Assembly: GCF_002964785.1 (NCBI RefSeq)
Contig: NZ_PQCC01000013.1
Span: 1-64,000, forward strand
Direction of reading: 5' to 3'
From: Pseudoalteromonas sp. T1lg48
GTDB taxonomy: Bacteria > Pseudomonadota > Gammaproteobacteria > Enterobacterales > Alteromonadaceae
Length of the DNA stretch: 64,000 bases
Part shown: positions 52,476-61,627 of the stretch, one piece after another
How the letters are laid out: the number at the start of each line of letters is the position of its first letter
Numbering within the stretch: the stretch's first letter is position 1
Made by a program: the position numbers and the translations under genes
Notes under the pieces: model-generated
Seen by the model: only the letters and a program-made list of their open reading frames with translations
Told to the model about the DNA's origin: nothing
Database searches by the model: none

Positions 52476-53732
52476 TTAATTAGAAAGTGTGGTTAGTTCT
52501 TGTAAGTGCATGTATTCGCCCATGTCCGAAATCACAACCTGGGTACCAGCGGGTATAGCGCTGCGCAACTCAATGCTGTCACCAGCGAGTTTACCAAACT
52601 CTAGTTCAGCTTTAACCAGTTGATTTTCAGACGGGTTTACAATGAAAAGTGGTCGCGTTTGGCCAGCTTCAACAAAACTGGGACGACGCAAATAAAGGGC
52701 ATCTTCTAGCGTGTCGGTGATGATTTCACCTTCAATGGTCAACGCCGGACGCGCATTGCTGGGCAGCTCTCCGATAAGTTCGAGTTCAATAGCCACACGG
52801 CCATCGCGCACTAGGGGATCGATACGGCGCACCTGCGCCTCTACGGTGCCGGAAAAGGTATCGATTACCGCTAGCTGCCCGAGGATAATCTGACTCGCTT
52901 CGCGCTCGTTGACGAGCAAGTCGGCTAACAGCTCATGTTCACTGCCAACCACGGCTAAAGGCGCCCCCACCTGCACTGACTGCCCTTGCTCAACACTCAA
53001 CTCTTGCAGCATGCCATCGATACCGGCGCGCACCTGAAGCTTGTCGACATCGGCTTGCGCACTGGCATACGCGAGCACAAACTCCTCCACCAGCTCGCGC
53101 TCCACATCTAATCTCTTCTGATGCAGAGCCTGCATTTGCTGCATTTGCACCTCGGCCAAATTCACCCGTTCACTAAGCTGCTTTACCGCCAACTGCGAGC
53201 GCTTGTGATCCAGCGCCGAAACAATGCCCTCGGCAATCAACTGACTTTCGGCCTCAGCACGCAATTGAGCACCCGCCAGCTCGCTTTTTAGCAAGGTAAA
53301 ATTCCCCTGGGCACTGAGCTGCTCGCTTTGTTGTGATAATTTGAGCGCTTCAAAACTGGCTTTTTGCCGAGCCAGAGCCAGTCGCGTGCGATTAAGTTGC
53401 TGCTCTAAAGCAGGATTGCTGAGTCGCAAAATAACCGTATCCGTTTCTACCCGCGCACCAGGGCGAAGAAGCACTTCGTCTACCTGCGCTTGATAGTTGG
53501 CCGTAAGAAATCGCGTGTACTTAGAGCGCAGCGACCCATATCCTGAAACACGCGCATCAAGAGCGCCTTGCTGGACGGTCGCCAGAGTGAGCTGTGTAAG
53601 ATCGATACTTGATTGCTGCCAAGGGGCACTGAGGGCAACAAAACAAATAATTGCTGCTGCGATGCTCGCAGCCCACAAAACCGGGCGACCGGTGCGTTTA
53701 TTCTTTTTCTCCAGGCTTTGCTTGATATCCAT
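52476..53732 (-). CDS. HlyD/MacA-type periplasmic adaptor of an ABC efflux system
   Basis: The 418-residue protein has one N-terminal anchor (VLWAASIAAAIICFVAL). The first lipoyl half is LRSKYTRFLTANYQAQVDEVLLRPGARV. A long Gln/Leu-rich helical hairpin (about 110-220) and the second half (QVRAGIDGMLQELSVEQGQSVQVG) follow. It is the first gene of the five-gene unit and lies 33 nt after the predicted sigma-54 start site. It would link the permease to an outer-membrane channel not encoded here. Confidence 0.9.
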   Translation of the reverse strand: MDIKQSLEKKNKRTGRPVLWAASIAAAIICFVALSAPWQQSSIDLTQLTLATVQQGALDARVSGYGSLRSKYTRFLTANYQAQVDEVLLRPGARVETDTVILRLSNPALEQQLNRTRLALARQKASFEALKLSQQSEQLSAQGNFTLLKSELAGAQLRAEAESQLIAEGIVSALDHKRSQLAVKQLSERVNLAEVQMQQMQALHQKRLDVERELVEEFVLAYASAQADVDKLQVRAGIDGMLQELSVEQGQSVQVGAPLAVVGSEHELLADLLVNEREASQIILGQLAVIDTFSGTVEAQVRRIDPLVRDGRVAIELELIGELPSNARPALTIEGEIITDTLEDALYLRRPSFVEAGQTRPLFIVNPSENQLVKAELEFGKLAGDSIELRSAIPAGTQVVISDMGEYMHLQELTTLSN

Positions 53733-53776
53733 CCGACTTAAGCTGCTCTACTATCAAAAATAAGTACGCAGACATA

Positions 53777-53792
53777 GCGAAAGTCGTGCCAA
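53777..53792 (-). promoter_or_regulatory. Sigma-54 promoter of the ABC efflux/two-component operon
   Basis: Minus strand: TTGGCACGACTTTCGC has GG and GC in -24/-12 spacing and differs from the consensus TGGCACG-N4-TTGC by one base. Transcription would start near 53765. An inverted repeat TTTCCCA-CTTT-TGGGAGA at 53842-53859, about 80 bp upstream of the start, is a candidate activator site. The remaining stretch 53793-53979 has no gene. Confidence 0.78.
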
Positions 53793-53925
53793 AAATTAAG
53801 ACACTGATAATTAATAGTTTTTTATTTTTCTATTAAATGACTTTCCCACTTTTGGGAGAGCTAAAAGATAAAAATGGGAATGACTTGTGAGTATGCGTAA
53901 GCGAAGGGAAGCTGGGGCTTAATAG

Positions 53926-53956
53926 CATCGGCTCAACAGAATCTGATGAGCCGATG
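53926..53956 (-). terminator. Hairpin after the potassium-channel gene
   Basis: A perfect 10-bp inverted repeat (CATCGGCTCA / TGAGCCGATG, 11-nt loop) lies 23 bp beyond the stop codon of the channel gene. No T-run follows on the minus strand, so termination would be imperfect or Rho-assisted. Confidence 0.45.
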
Positions 53957-53979
53957 TATAACAAAAATAACCGGGCTCT

Positions 53980-55035
53980 TTAGGGCCACTTGACCTCGGA
54001 AGCAAGGACGCGCTCGGGGGCAATATAGTGAATAATATCACCACCTTGGATGGCGTAATCAAGCGGTGGATTAAGATCCATATCCAGGGCGCTGCGGTTA
54101 TGGGCAATGCCTAAGATGGTAGCGTCGTACTGGCGCTTAAAGAGCTCAAAAATATCGCCATAGGTGAAGCGGCTGACTTCTTTAGGGATCACCATGGAGA
54201 AATGAGTGTCGCCGTGCAGGCTCGACATAATTTCCTGCTGCACTCGGCTGGCACCCGGATCTTCCATGGAGCGCACCAGCACCTCGGCGGTGCGGTTAGA
54301 GCTGCATTCAACGTTGGCGCAGTGTTCACTGAGCATTTGTGCCTTACTTTCATCATCGAAGTAGGCGCAGATATGGGCGTTTTCCTTCACCAACTTGCTG
54401 ATCTTCAGTGCCGTGGTAAAGCTTTGGTTATCGTCTGCCCCTTCTACGATGATGCGATCGGCGGTACTGATACCGACACGATTAAGCTGCTCTTCATCGG
54501 TATAGCTGCTCAGTTTTACAAAGCTGACATGAGGCTCGGAAAAGAAAGGGTGCTCAATGTCGTCGGTCACCGCCAGCACTATCTCTCTGCGAACCCGTTT
54601 GTCATCGGCAAGAATGTAGCGCACCATTTTGCGGGTGCGCACTGGGTGCCAACCAAAGATAATAATGTGATTGGCAAAATGCGTTACGTCTTTTTCACCT
54701 GTCATAGCACGCCTTATTATATGTGTAATGGTTTGCCCGGCCTTACCCAGCAACATGCCAAATAACGCCAAACCGAAAGGAATTTGAACCAGGGCCACCA
54801 GCAGACGGCCCAGATCGGAGGTGGGACTTAAATCGCCATACCCCACGGTTGAAGTGGTGACCACGTAATAGTAAAAAAACGTGTTCGGCGCCAGCAAGGC
54901 TTGTTCACCGGCGGCGGCCAGTAGCAACCAGGTTAACCCCATGTGCACTAAAATTGCGATCACCACCGCCTGCCAACTGAGTTGGTCGATATGATTGCGA
55001 ATGGTGAGCAAGATGCGCTTAATCAATATCGGCAT
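53980..55035 (-). CDS. Potassium channel with RCK/TrkA-N domain
   Basis: The 351-residue protein has two transmembrane helices around a pore loop with the selectivity filter TTSTVGYGDLSPTSD (about residues 60-75). A cytosolic Rossmann-type RCK domain follows (HIIIFGWHPVRTRKMVRYIL, then IIVEGADDNQSFTTALKISKL). The C-terminal region (FSMVIPKEVSRFTYGDIFELFK) resembles a second regulatory part. The layout is like E. coli Kch or MthK. It is monocistronic. Confidence 0.92.
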   Translation of the reverse strand: MPILIKRILLTIRNHIDQLSWQAVVIAILVHMGLTWLLLAAAGEQALLAPNTFFYYYVVTTSTVGYGDLSPTSDLGRLLVALVQIPFGLALFGMLLGKAGQTITHIIRRAMTGEKDVTHFANHIIIFGWHPVRTRKMVRYILADDKRVRREIVLAVTDDIEHPFFSEPHVSFVKLSSYTDEEQLNRVGISTADRIIVEGADDNQSFTTALKISKLVKENAHICAYFDDESKAQMLSEHCANVECSSNRTAEVLVRSMEDPGASRVQQEIMSSLHGDTHFSMVIPKEVSRFTYGDIFELFKRQYDATILGIAHNRSALDMDLNPPLDYAIQGGDIIHYIAPERVLASEVKWP

Positions 55036-55053
55036 AATTCGCCTTATCCCTAA

Positions 55054-55088
55054 CTATTTGGGCGCCGTAGGCGCCCAATTTTTATAAT
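55054..55088. terminator. Strong hairpin between the DUF885 and channel genes
   Basis: TTGGGCGCC-GTA-GGCGCCCAA is followed on the plus strand by TTTTTATAATTATT. Both flanking genes run on the minus strand, where the tail (ATAGTTAG) is weak. The better orientation is therefore antisense to the genes. Confidence 0.5.
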
Positions 55089-55100
55089 TATTTCAGCATT

Positions 55101-56879
55101 CTAACTCTTCTTGGTCGCTAATGCCTCAGCAATATATTGGTCGATTTGCTGTTCTAGTACATTAAGTGGAATAGAACCATGACGCAAGACCTGATAGTGG
55201 AACTCACGCACATCAAAATCATGACCCAGGGCTTTTTCCGCCTTGGCGCGCAAACGCTTAATGGTGAGCTCGCCGATTTTGTACGACAGTGCCTGAGCCG
55301 GCCAGGAGATATAACGATCCGTTTCTGTTTTCACATTATGCAGTGATAACGCTGTGTTTTCGCTCATAAAATCAAGCGCCTGCTGGCGTGACCAACCGAA
55401 CATATGCATACCGGTATCCACCACTAAACGGGCCGCACGCCACATTTCATAGGTGAGACGACCAAAATCGCTGTAGGGGTCTTGATAGAAGCCTGCTTCA
55501 ATGCCCAGGTATTCACTGTACAACCCCCAGCCTTCGCCAAAGGCCGACAAATACGCATTGCGACGGTAGCTTGGCAGGTAATCCAACTCGGCATTAAGGG
55601 AGATCTGCAGGTGATGACCCGGTACCGCTTCGTGCAGGGTCAGCGCTTCCAACACATACAAGGGACGCTTATCCAGGGCATAGGTGTTGACCCAGTAGAA
55701 GCCTGCTTCGTCGTCGCGACTGGCGCCGGAATAACGACCCGTGGTGTATTTAGGGGCAATGTTAGCGGGAACCGGCGCAACGCCATAAGGCTTACGCGGC
55801 AACTCCTTAAAGAGTTTGGGCAACTGAGCGTCCATCTTTTTGGCAATAAAAGACGCTTCCTTCAGCAGTTCTTCCGGGGTGGTGGCGTAGAACTGTGGAT
55901 CGGTTCGCAAAAACTCAACAAAGTCGGCAAAGCTGCCTTCAAAGCCAAGCTCATCAATGATCGCCTGCATCTCGCCGCGAATACGCTTCACTTCCTGCAA
56001 ACCCAGCTCATGGATTTCTTTTGGTGTCATCTGCGTAGTGGTGTAATGCTTGGCACGGTTGGCATAAAAGGCCTCGCCATTAGGCACGTTAGAGATGCCT
56101 ATGGTATCGCGGGCGCCGGGGCGGTAGGTGTTAACGAAAAAGTCGTAATACCCCTGATACGCCGGTAGCACTTGGGTACCGATCACTTCCTTGGCCTGAC
56201 TTTGTAGCTGGGCAAACTCTTCGTCACTGATACCTGCGGTATTGCGCTTAAACGGCGCGTAAAACTCGGACTCGGTGACATCATCCACCAAAAAGGCGCT
56301 GATGGACTCTTCATACCCGGCAAGCACGGCCTTAGGCTGAGTTAAGCCGGTTTCCAGACCCTTGTTCATCCAATAGATATTCTGTTCAAAGAAGCGCGGT
56401 ACCTGACTTAAACGCTTAAGGTAGGTTTCAAAGCCTGCTTTTGAGGTGTAATCGCCACGGGCAACCATAAACGACAGCGAGGAGTGAAAACCATATTCCG
56501 AGGTCAGCGGCATATAGTGGGTATTGAAGCGATACTCATCCAGCTTGTTTTGCACCTGGGCGCGGATGATCTGTAAATTGATCTTGTTTTCATCACTGAG
56601 CGCTTCAGCATCGATGGCATCCAGCTGAGCCAGTAATGCTTGGCGCTGCTCGTATTGCGCCTTGAGGTACTCGGGGCTCAGGTTCGCAAGCAGGTAGCCA
56701 TCGACTGCTTGCTTGTATGGGTTCACGCTTTCGCGGTACTTGACGATTTGCTCGGCGACCTGGGTGAAGGTTTCATCGGCGCTAAGCGCCGAGGTCTTGC
56801 TTGGGGCTGCACAGGCGCTGACGCCCAATGCCAGCACGGTGGCCAAGGCCAGGGTTTTCAATTTTATGGTTGGCTGCAT
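55101..56879 (-). CDS. DUF885 family lipoprotein, putative zinc peptidase
   Basis: From the ATG at 56879 the product is 592 residues, with a lipobox-like signal (LALGVSACAAPSK). The DUF885 core holds a zinc-protease motif (ALTLHEAVPGHHLQISL, about residue 415) and GEGWGLYSEYLGIEAGFY, with a likely third ligand Glu. C-terminal motifs are ARLVVDTGMHMFGWSRQQALDFM and SWPAQALSYKIGELTI. Members are related to M2/M3-type gluzincins, but the substrate is unknown. A longer start at 56906 was rejected because the lipoprotein signal begins at Met10. Confidence 0.9.
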   Translation of the reverse strand: MQPTIKLKTLALATVLALGVSACAAPSKTSALSADETFTQVAEQIVKYRESVNPYKQAVDGYLLANLSPEYLKAQYEQRQALLAQLDAIDAEALSDENKINLQIIRAQVQNKLDEYRFNTHYMPLTSEYGFHSSLSFMVARGDYTSKAGFETYLKRLSQVPRFFEQNIYWMNKGLETGLTQPKAVLAGYEESISAFLVDDVTESEFYAPFKRNTAGISDEEFAQLQSQAKEVIGTQVLPAYQGYYDFFVNTYRPGARDTIGISNVPNGEAFYANRAKHYTTTQMTPKEIHELGLQEVKRIRGEMQAIIDELGFEGSFADFVEFLRTDPQFYATTPEELLKEASFIAKKMDAQLPKLFKELPRKPYGVAPVPANIAPKYTTGRYSGASRDDEAGFYWVNTYALDKRPLYVLEALTLHEAVPGHHLQISLNAELDYLPSYRRNAYLSAFGEGWGLYSEYLGIEAGFYQDPYSDFGRLTYEMWRAARLVVDTGMHMFGWSRQQALDFMSENTALSLHNVKTETDRYISWPAQALSYKIGELTIKRLRAKAEKALGHDFDVREFHYQVLRHGSIPLNVLEQQIDQYIAEALATKKS

Positions 56880-57111
56880 ATTTCTATTCTCGTTATTGCA
56901 AGGCACTCTAGTGCCCTACTCTAGCCCAGCGGCTATTTGTGTCAAAGTCGATGCGACCAAATCCCCCTTCTTTTATTCACCCCACTGCGATTGCACGGCT
57001 ATTAGGTCACACTGGCGAAAATCATGGCGGGCGTAAAAATGGCTTAATCCTTGAGCTGTTACGGGCCCTCAAGTACACTATGGCCAACGTCCCCTCTAGG
57101 CTTGAATTACC

Positions 57112-57867
57112 ATGAAAGAAGCTGAGCAAAAAACCACGCATTTTGGTTATAAAACGGTCGCGGCAAATGAAAAAGCGGCCCATGTTGCCGATGTGTTCCA
57201 CTCGGTCGCAGCGAAGTACGATTTAATGAATGATTTGCTCTCTTTTGGCATTCATCGTCTATGGAAACGCGTGACCATCGCCAGCTCCGGCGCCCGCAAG
57301 GGCCAGACTATTCTCGATTTAGCCGGCGGTACCGGCGACCTGACCGCTAAATTCAGCCAGCTGGTTGGCGATACCGGCCGAGTGATCTTGGGTGATATCA
57401 ACGACTCCATGCTCAAGGTAGGTCGTGACAAGCTGCGTGACCGTGGCCTGGTCAGCAACATCGAATACGTGCAAATGAACGCCGAAGAGCTGCCGTTCCC
57501 GGATAACAGCATAGACGTGATCACCATCGCCTTTGGTCTGCGTAACGTCACCGACCAAAGCAAAGCCCTGGCATCCATGTACCGCGTGCTTAAGCCAGGC
57601 GGTCGTCTGCTGGTGTTGGAGTTCTCCAAGCCTGAGCATGAAGTACTGACCAAGCTGTATGATCTCTATTCCTTCAATATCCTGCCCAAGGTAGGCCAAG
57701 TCGTGCTAAACGACAGCGAGTCTTACAAATACCTTGCCGAGTCTATTCGCATGCACCCGGATCAAGAAACCCTGGAAGGCATGATGAAAGAAGTCGGCTT
57801 TGAGCAGACCAGCTATCAGAATATGAGTGGCGGTATCGTTGCCCTGCATCGCGGCTTTAAGTTTTAA
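57112..57867 (+). CDS. ubiE: Ubiquinone/menaquinone biosynthesis C-methyltransferase
   Basis: The 251-residue SAM-dependent enzyme has the same length as E. coli UbiE. Motifs are [25 protein letters not shown], the SAM motif [44 protein letters not shown] and VLEFSKP. It methylates the benzoquinone/naphthoquinone ring. It starts the ubiE-ubiJ-ubiB-tat cluster and is divergent from the DUF885 gene. Confidence 0.98.
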   Translation: MKEAEQKTTHFGYKTVAANEKAAHVADVFHSVAAKYDLMNDLLSFGIHRLWKRVTIASSGARKGQTILDLAGGTGDLTAKFSQLVGDTGRVILGDINDSMLKVGRDKLRDRGLVSNIEYVQMNAEELPFPDNSIDVITIAFGLRNVTDQSKALASMYRVLKPGGRLLVLEFSKPEHEVLTKLYDLYSFNILPKVGQVVLNDSESYKYLAESIRMHPDQETLEGMMKEVGFEQTSYQNMSGGIVALHRGFKF

Positions 57868-57876
57868 GGAGCGACC

Positions 57877-58509
57877 ATGCTCGGGCATTTTGCTATCGCC
57901 GCCATAGAAACACTCGCCAACAGGCTACTCTCCCTCGACCCACAGGTGCAGGCCCGTCTTGCCAAGGTCCAGGGCCAAAGCCTGGTGGTACATGTGCGCG
58001 ACTGGCAGCAATTTATCAGCGTCGTCTACGCCAGTGAAGGCCTGATGCTGCAAGTGCATGACACTCAACCTGAGCACAGCGACAGCTTTATCAGTGCCGA
58101 TACCGACACCCTGATGAAGCTCAAAGACCCGTCGCGCCTGACCCAGCTGATCCGCCAGCATAAACTCGATATCGACGGCGATATTCATCTTGCCCAGGCC
58201 TTTAGTCAGGCCTTTAGCGAGCTGGACATAGACTGGCCGGAGCATTGGTCGCAATATATCGGCGATGCCCCGGCCCAGCTGCTGTGGCAAGCTGTCAGCA
58301 AGGGCAAGGCCCAGGCTTTAGAGGCCCAAGGCAAGCTTGACCATATCCTGCTGACGCTGTTACAAGACGAACTCAAAGTGAGCATTCACCCGCTGGAACT
58401 GACGCAGTTCACCCGTCAAAATCGCCAACTAAAAAGCGATGTCCAACAGCTGGAACAACGCCTAGATAAACTATTGGCGCACATGCCAATGCAGCAAACA
58501 AGAGGTTAA
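57877..58509 (+). CDS. ubiJ: Ubiquinone biosynthesis accessory factor UbiJ (SCP2 domain)
   Basis: The 210-residue protein has an SCP2 lipid-binding domain (about 15-115, containing [41 protein letters not shown]) and a C-terminal coiled coil ([19 protein letters not shown]). UbiJ is part of the soluble Ubi complex that carries the lipid intermediates. It lies 9 bp after ubiE and 2 bp before ubiB. Confidence 0.95.
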   Translation: MLGHFAIAAIETLANRLLSLDPQVQARLAKVQGQSLVVHVRDWQQFISVVYASEGLMLQVHDTQPEHSDSFISADTDTLMKLKDPSRLTQLIRQHKLDIDGDIHLAQAFSQAFSELDIDWPEHWSQYIGDAPAQLLWQAVSKGKAQALEAQGKLDHILLTLLQDELKVSIHPLELTQFTRQNRQLKSDVQQLEQRLDKLLAHMPMQQTRG

Positions 58510-58511
58510 TT

Positions 58512-60110
58512 GTGGCCGTAGCGCGACTGTATTTCATCACCAAAACCTTATTGCAATACGGCATTGATGAGCTACTGCCTCGGCATAAACTGCCCTGGTT
58601 TGCCAAACTGGCCAGAAGCAGCGCCTTTTGGTTGCGCAACCGCCATCGCGACAAACCCGCAGGCATGCGCCTACGCCTGGCCCTGCAAACCCTAGGGCCG
58701 GTGTGGATTAAATTTGGACAAATGCTGTCTACCCGCCGCGACCTCTTGCCTCCTGAGATAGCCAACGAACTGGCGCTGCTGCAAGACCAGGTGCCGCCGT
58801 TTAGCGGCGACCTGGCGCAGAAAATTATCGAACAGGCGTTAGAAATCGACGATATTAGCGTCATATTCAGCGAATTCGACACCACCCCTTTGGCCTCGGC
58901 TTCCATTGCCCAGGTGCACACCGCCAAGCTAGCCGATGGCAGCGGCGAGCACCAGGAAGTGGTGGTGAAGGTCATTCGCCCCGATATCAAAAAGCAGATC
59001 GATGCCGACCTCACCCTGATGCAACAATGCGCCAAGGTGGTTGCCAAATTACTGCGCGAGGGCCGTCGTTTACGCCCCGTTGAGGTGGTCAAAGAGTATA
59101 AGAAAACCCTGCTCGATGAGCTGGATTTAATGCGTGAGGGCGCCAATGCCATTGTGCTCAGACGCAACTTTGAAGGTTCTGAATCCCTCTACATTCCCTA
59201 TGTGTACAGCGATTACAGCCGCAGCAATGTGCTGGTGATGGAGCGCATTTACGGTATTCCTGTCTCCGACACCGATGCCCTGCTTAAGCAAGGTACCAAT
59301 ATGAAGTTGCTGGCCGAGCGTGGCGTTGAGGTGTTCTTTACCCAGGTGTTCCGCGACAGCTTCTTCCATGCCGATATGCACCCGGGAAATATTTTTGTCT
59401 CTCACGAGAACCCACACAACCCGCAATACATAGGCATAGACTGCGGCATTGTCGGCACCTTGAACAAGGACGATAAACGCTATCTGGCTGAGAACTTTAT
59501 CGCCTTTTTTAACCGTGATTACCGCAAGGTGGCAGAACTGCATGTGGACTCGGGCTGGGTGCCTGCCGATACCAGCATAGAAGAATTCGAGTTTGCCATT
59601 CGCACCGTGTGCGAGCCGATTTTTAATAAGCCGCTGGCCGAAATCTCCTTCGGCCATGTGCTCGTTAACCTGTTCAATACGGCACGACGTTTTAACATGG
59701 AAGTGCAGCCGCAACTGGTGTTGCTGCAAAAAACCCTGTTGTATGTTGAAGGCCTGGGTCGCCAGCTCTACCCGCAGCTGGACCTGTGGCAAACGGCGAA
59801 ACCTTTCTTGGAAGATTGGGTCAAACAACAAGTAGGGCCTTGGGCCGTGGCCAAGCAAATGTATGCTAATTTGCCGTTTTGGGCGGAAAAAATGCCCGAA
59901 ATCCCAGATTTGCTCTATCACGCGCTAAAGCGTCAACATCTGCAAGCGCCACCGCCGGCCAATAACCTCAAGCCCTTGCTGCTCACCGTAATAGGTTGCA
60001 GTGGCTTGATTGTGAGTAGTATTTTAGTCATCAACCACTGGTATACTGCCGCCGCGTTCGGCGCCACCTTGGGAGCAGGCCTTTGTTGGCTGGGCTGGCG
60101 AAAGGGATAG
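58512..60110 (+). CDS. ubiB: Ubiquinone biosynthesis protein UbiB (GTG start)
   Basis: The 532-residue atypical kinase (ADCK/UbiB family) has the extended KxGQ-type motif [19 protein letters not shown], the A-rich loop ASASIAQVH and DMHPGNIFV with FIGIDCG-type catalytic loops. Two C-terminal transmembrane helices (about 490-530) anchor it. The start is GTG at 58512, preceded by AGAGG 6 nt upstream; the product begins [17 protein letters not shown]. It is cotranscribed with ubiJ. Confidence 0.97.
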   Translation: MAVARLYFITKTLLQYGIDELLPRHKLPWFAKLARSSAFWLRNRHRDKPAGMRLRLALQTLGPVWIKFGQMLSTRRDLLPPEIANELALLQDQVPPFSGDLAQKIIEQALEIDDISVIFSEFDTTPLASASIAQVHTAKLADGSGEHQEVVVKVIRPDIKKQIDADLTLMQQCAKVVAKLLREGRRLRPVEVVKEYKKTLLDELDLMREGANAIVLRRNFEGSESLYIPYVYSDYSRSNVLVMERIYGIPVSDTDALLKQGTNMKLLAERGVEVFFTQVFRDSFFHADMHPGNIFVSHENPHNPQYIGIDCGIVGTLNKDDKRYLAENFIAFFNRDYRKVAELHVDSGWVPADTSIEEFEFAIRTVCEPIFNKPLAEISFGHVLVNLFNTARRFNMEVQPQLVLLQKTLLYVEGLGRQLYPQLDLWQTAKPFLEDWVKQQVGPWAVAKQMYANLPFWAEKMPEIPDLLYHALKRQHLQAPPPANNLKPLLLTVIGCSGLIVSSILVINHWYTAAAFGATLGAGLCWLGWRKG

Positions 60111-60234
60111 GAGCTGGTTAGCTGTGCAAAGCAGCTCAGCTCGCCAGACCCCTCGCTTAACGATTTATACTATTAGCTCGACGTAGTACAAGGTATACTC
60201 GTCGAACAATTATCCGCATATCTGGAGTACATAT

Positions 60235-60480
60235 ATGGGCATCGGTAACGTCGGCTGGGTACAGCTACTGATTGTTTTAGCAATTATCGTATTGTTATTC
60301 GGCACTAAAAAACTACGTAACATTGGCAGCGATTTAGGCAGCGCCGTGAAGGGCTTCAAGAAAGCCGTAAAAGACGAAGATAAAAACGAAACGACCACGC
60401 AAGAAAAGATCAGCGAGCAAGACAAGGCGACTAATTCGGCCGCCGATAAAACTGCCGCGCAAGATAAAGACAAGGTATAA
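60235..60480 (+). CDS. tatA: Sec-independent protein translocase subunit TatA
   Basis: The 81-residue protein begins with a short transmembrane helix ([20 protein letters not shown], containing the FGxKKL motif), then an amphipathic helix ([20 protein letters not shown]) and a charged tail. GGAG lies 8 nt before the ATG. It is the first tat gene, 125 bp after ubiB, so a separate promoter in that gap is likely. Confidence 0.97.
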   Translation: MGIGNVGWVQLLIVLAIIVLLFGTKKLRNIGSDLGSAVKGFKKAVKDEDKNETTTQEKISEQDKATNSAADKTAAQDKDKV

Positions 60481-60486
60481 ACGCCG

Positions 60487-60882
60487 ATGGGCATGTGGGA
60501 ATTGTTGGTCGTGGCCATCGTTGGCCTGATCGTATTGGGCCCCGAGCGTTTGCCGGTGGCCATCCGTACCGTCAGCACCTGGGTGCGCAAAATTAAGACC
60601 ATGGCTAACCATATTTCCGCCGAAGTCAGTGAAGAGCTGCGCGTTCATGAGCTCCACCAAAACCTCAAAAAGGCCGAGCAGCAAAACATGAGCGATATTT
60701 CGCCTGAGCTGCAAGAGTCGGTCGCGCAACTGCAACGCGCCGCGCAATCGGTTACCCGCAGCTATGAGCAAAGCAGCGACAGCACGCCAAGTACCGAAAG
60801 CAAAGAGCCGCAAGGCATCACCGCCGAGCCAACCACAGACGTTAGCAACGACCAGCACAGCACGAAGAAAAACCATGACTGA
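60487..60882 (+). CDS. tatB: Sec-independent protein translocase subunit TatB
   Basis: The 131-residue protein has an N-terminal helix with the conserved GMWELLVVAIVGLIVLGPERLP. An amphipathic and charged helical region and a variable Ser/Thr/Glu-rich tail follow. TatB with TatC recognises twin-arginine signals. It is 6 bp after tatA and overlaps tatC by 8 bp. Confidence 0.96.
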   Translation: MGMWELLVVAIVGLIVLGPERLPVAIRTVSTWVRKIKTMANHISAEVSEELRVHELHQNLKKAEQQNMSDISPELQESVAQLQRAAQSVTRSYEQSSDSTPSTESKEPQGITAEPTTDVSNDQHSTKKNHD

Positions 60883-61627
60883 ACCTGCGCAAACCGGCTT
60901 TATTTCGCACTTACTTGAACTGCGTAACACCTTGCTGCGCTCCATTGTCGCGGTACTGGTGATCTTTGTGGGTCTGGCCTATTTCGCCAACGACATCTAC
61001 ACCTTTGTCGCCGATCCCCTGGTGGCCAACTTGCCGGAAAACAGCCAGATGATCGCCACCGACGTCACCGCCCCGCTGTTTACGCCCTTTAAACTGACCA
61101 TGTTTGTCGCGCTCTTTGGCGCCATTCCCTTTATTTTGCATCAAATCTGGTCCTTTATAGCGCCCGGCCTATACGCCCATGAAAAGCGCATGCTGATCCC
61201 CGTGCTGCTGTCGAGCATAGTGCTGTTTTATGGCGGTATCGCCTTTTGTTATTTTGTTGTGCTGCCGATTATTCTCAGCTTTTTCACCGGTATTGGCCCC
61301 GAGGTCATGACCTTAACGCCGGATATCAGCAGTTACCTAGGCTTTGTGCTCAAGCTGTTTTTGGCCTTTGGCATCGCCTTTGAAATCCCCGTCGCCATCA
61401 TGTTGCTATGCTGGAGCGGCGTTACTTCAACCGCCAGTCTCAAAGAAAAGCGCCCTTATATCGTCGTTGGCGCCTTTGTGGTGGCGATGTTTCTAACTCC
61501 ACCGGATGTGCTATCACAAACCTTGCTCGCCCTGCCCATGCTGTTATTATTTGAGCTTGGCCTTATTTTGGCTGCATTTTATAGCGCGAAACCATCATCG
61601 GAAGAATCACAGGAAGAAAAGCAATGA
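60875..61627 (+). CDS. tatC: Sec-independent protein translocase subunit TatC
   Basis: From the ATG at 60875 the product is 250 residues with six transmembrane helices. The N-terminus has FISHLLELRNTLLRSI with the signal-binding Glu, and later motifs are LHQIWSFIAPGLYAHEKR and FGIAFEIPVAIMLL. TatC is the core receptor for Tat substrates; the PhoD lipoprotein in this window is one likely client. It overlaps tatB and the next gene, indicating coupling. Confidence 0.97.
   Translation: MTEPAQTGFISHLLELRNTLLRSIVAVLVIFVGLAYFANDIYTFVADPLVANLPENSQMIATDVTAPLFTPFKLTMFVALFGAIPFILHQIWSFIAPGLYAHEKRMLIPVLLSSIVLFYGGIAFCYFVVLPIILSFFTGIGPEVMTLTPDISSYLGFVLKLFLAFGIAFEIPVAIMLLCWSGVTSTASLKEKRPYIVVGAFVVAMFLTPPDVLSQTLLALPMLLLFELGLILAAFYSAKPSSEESQEEKQ

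Noticed and set aside
59127..59921. A 264-codon open frame antisense to ubiB
   Set aside because: ubiB is unmistakable on the plus strand and the antisense frame has no ribosome-binding site or family resemblance.
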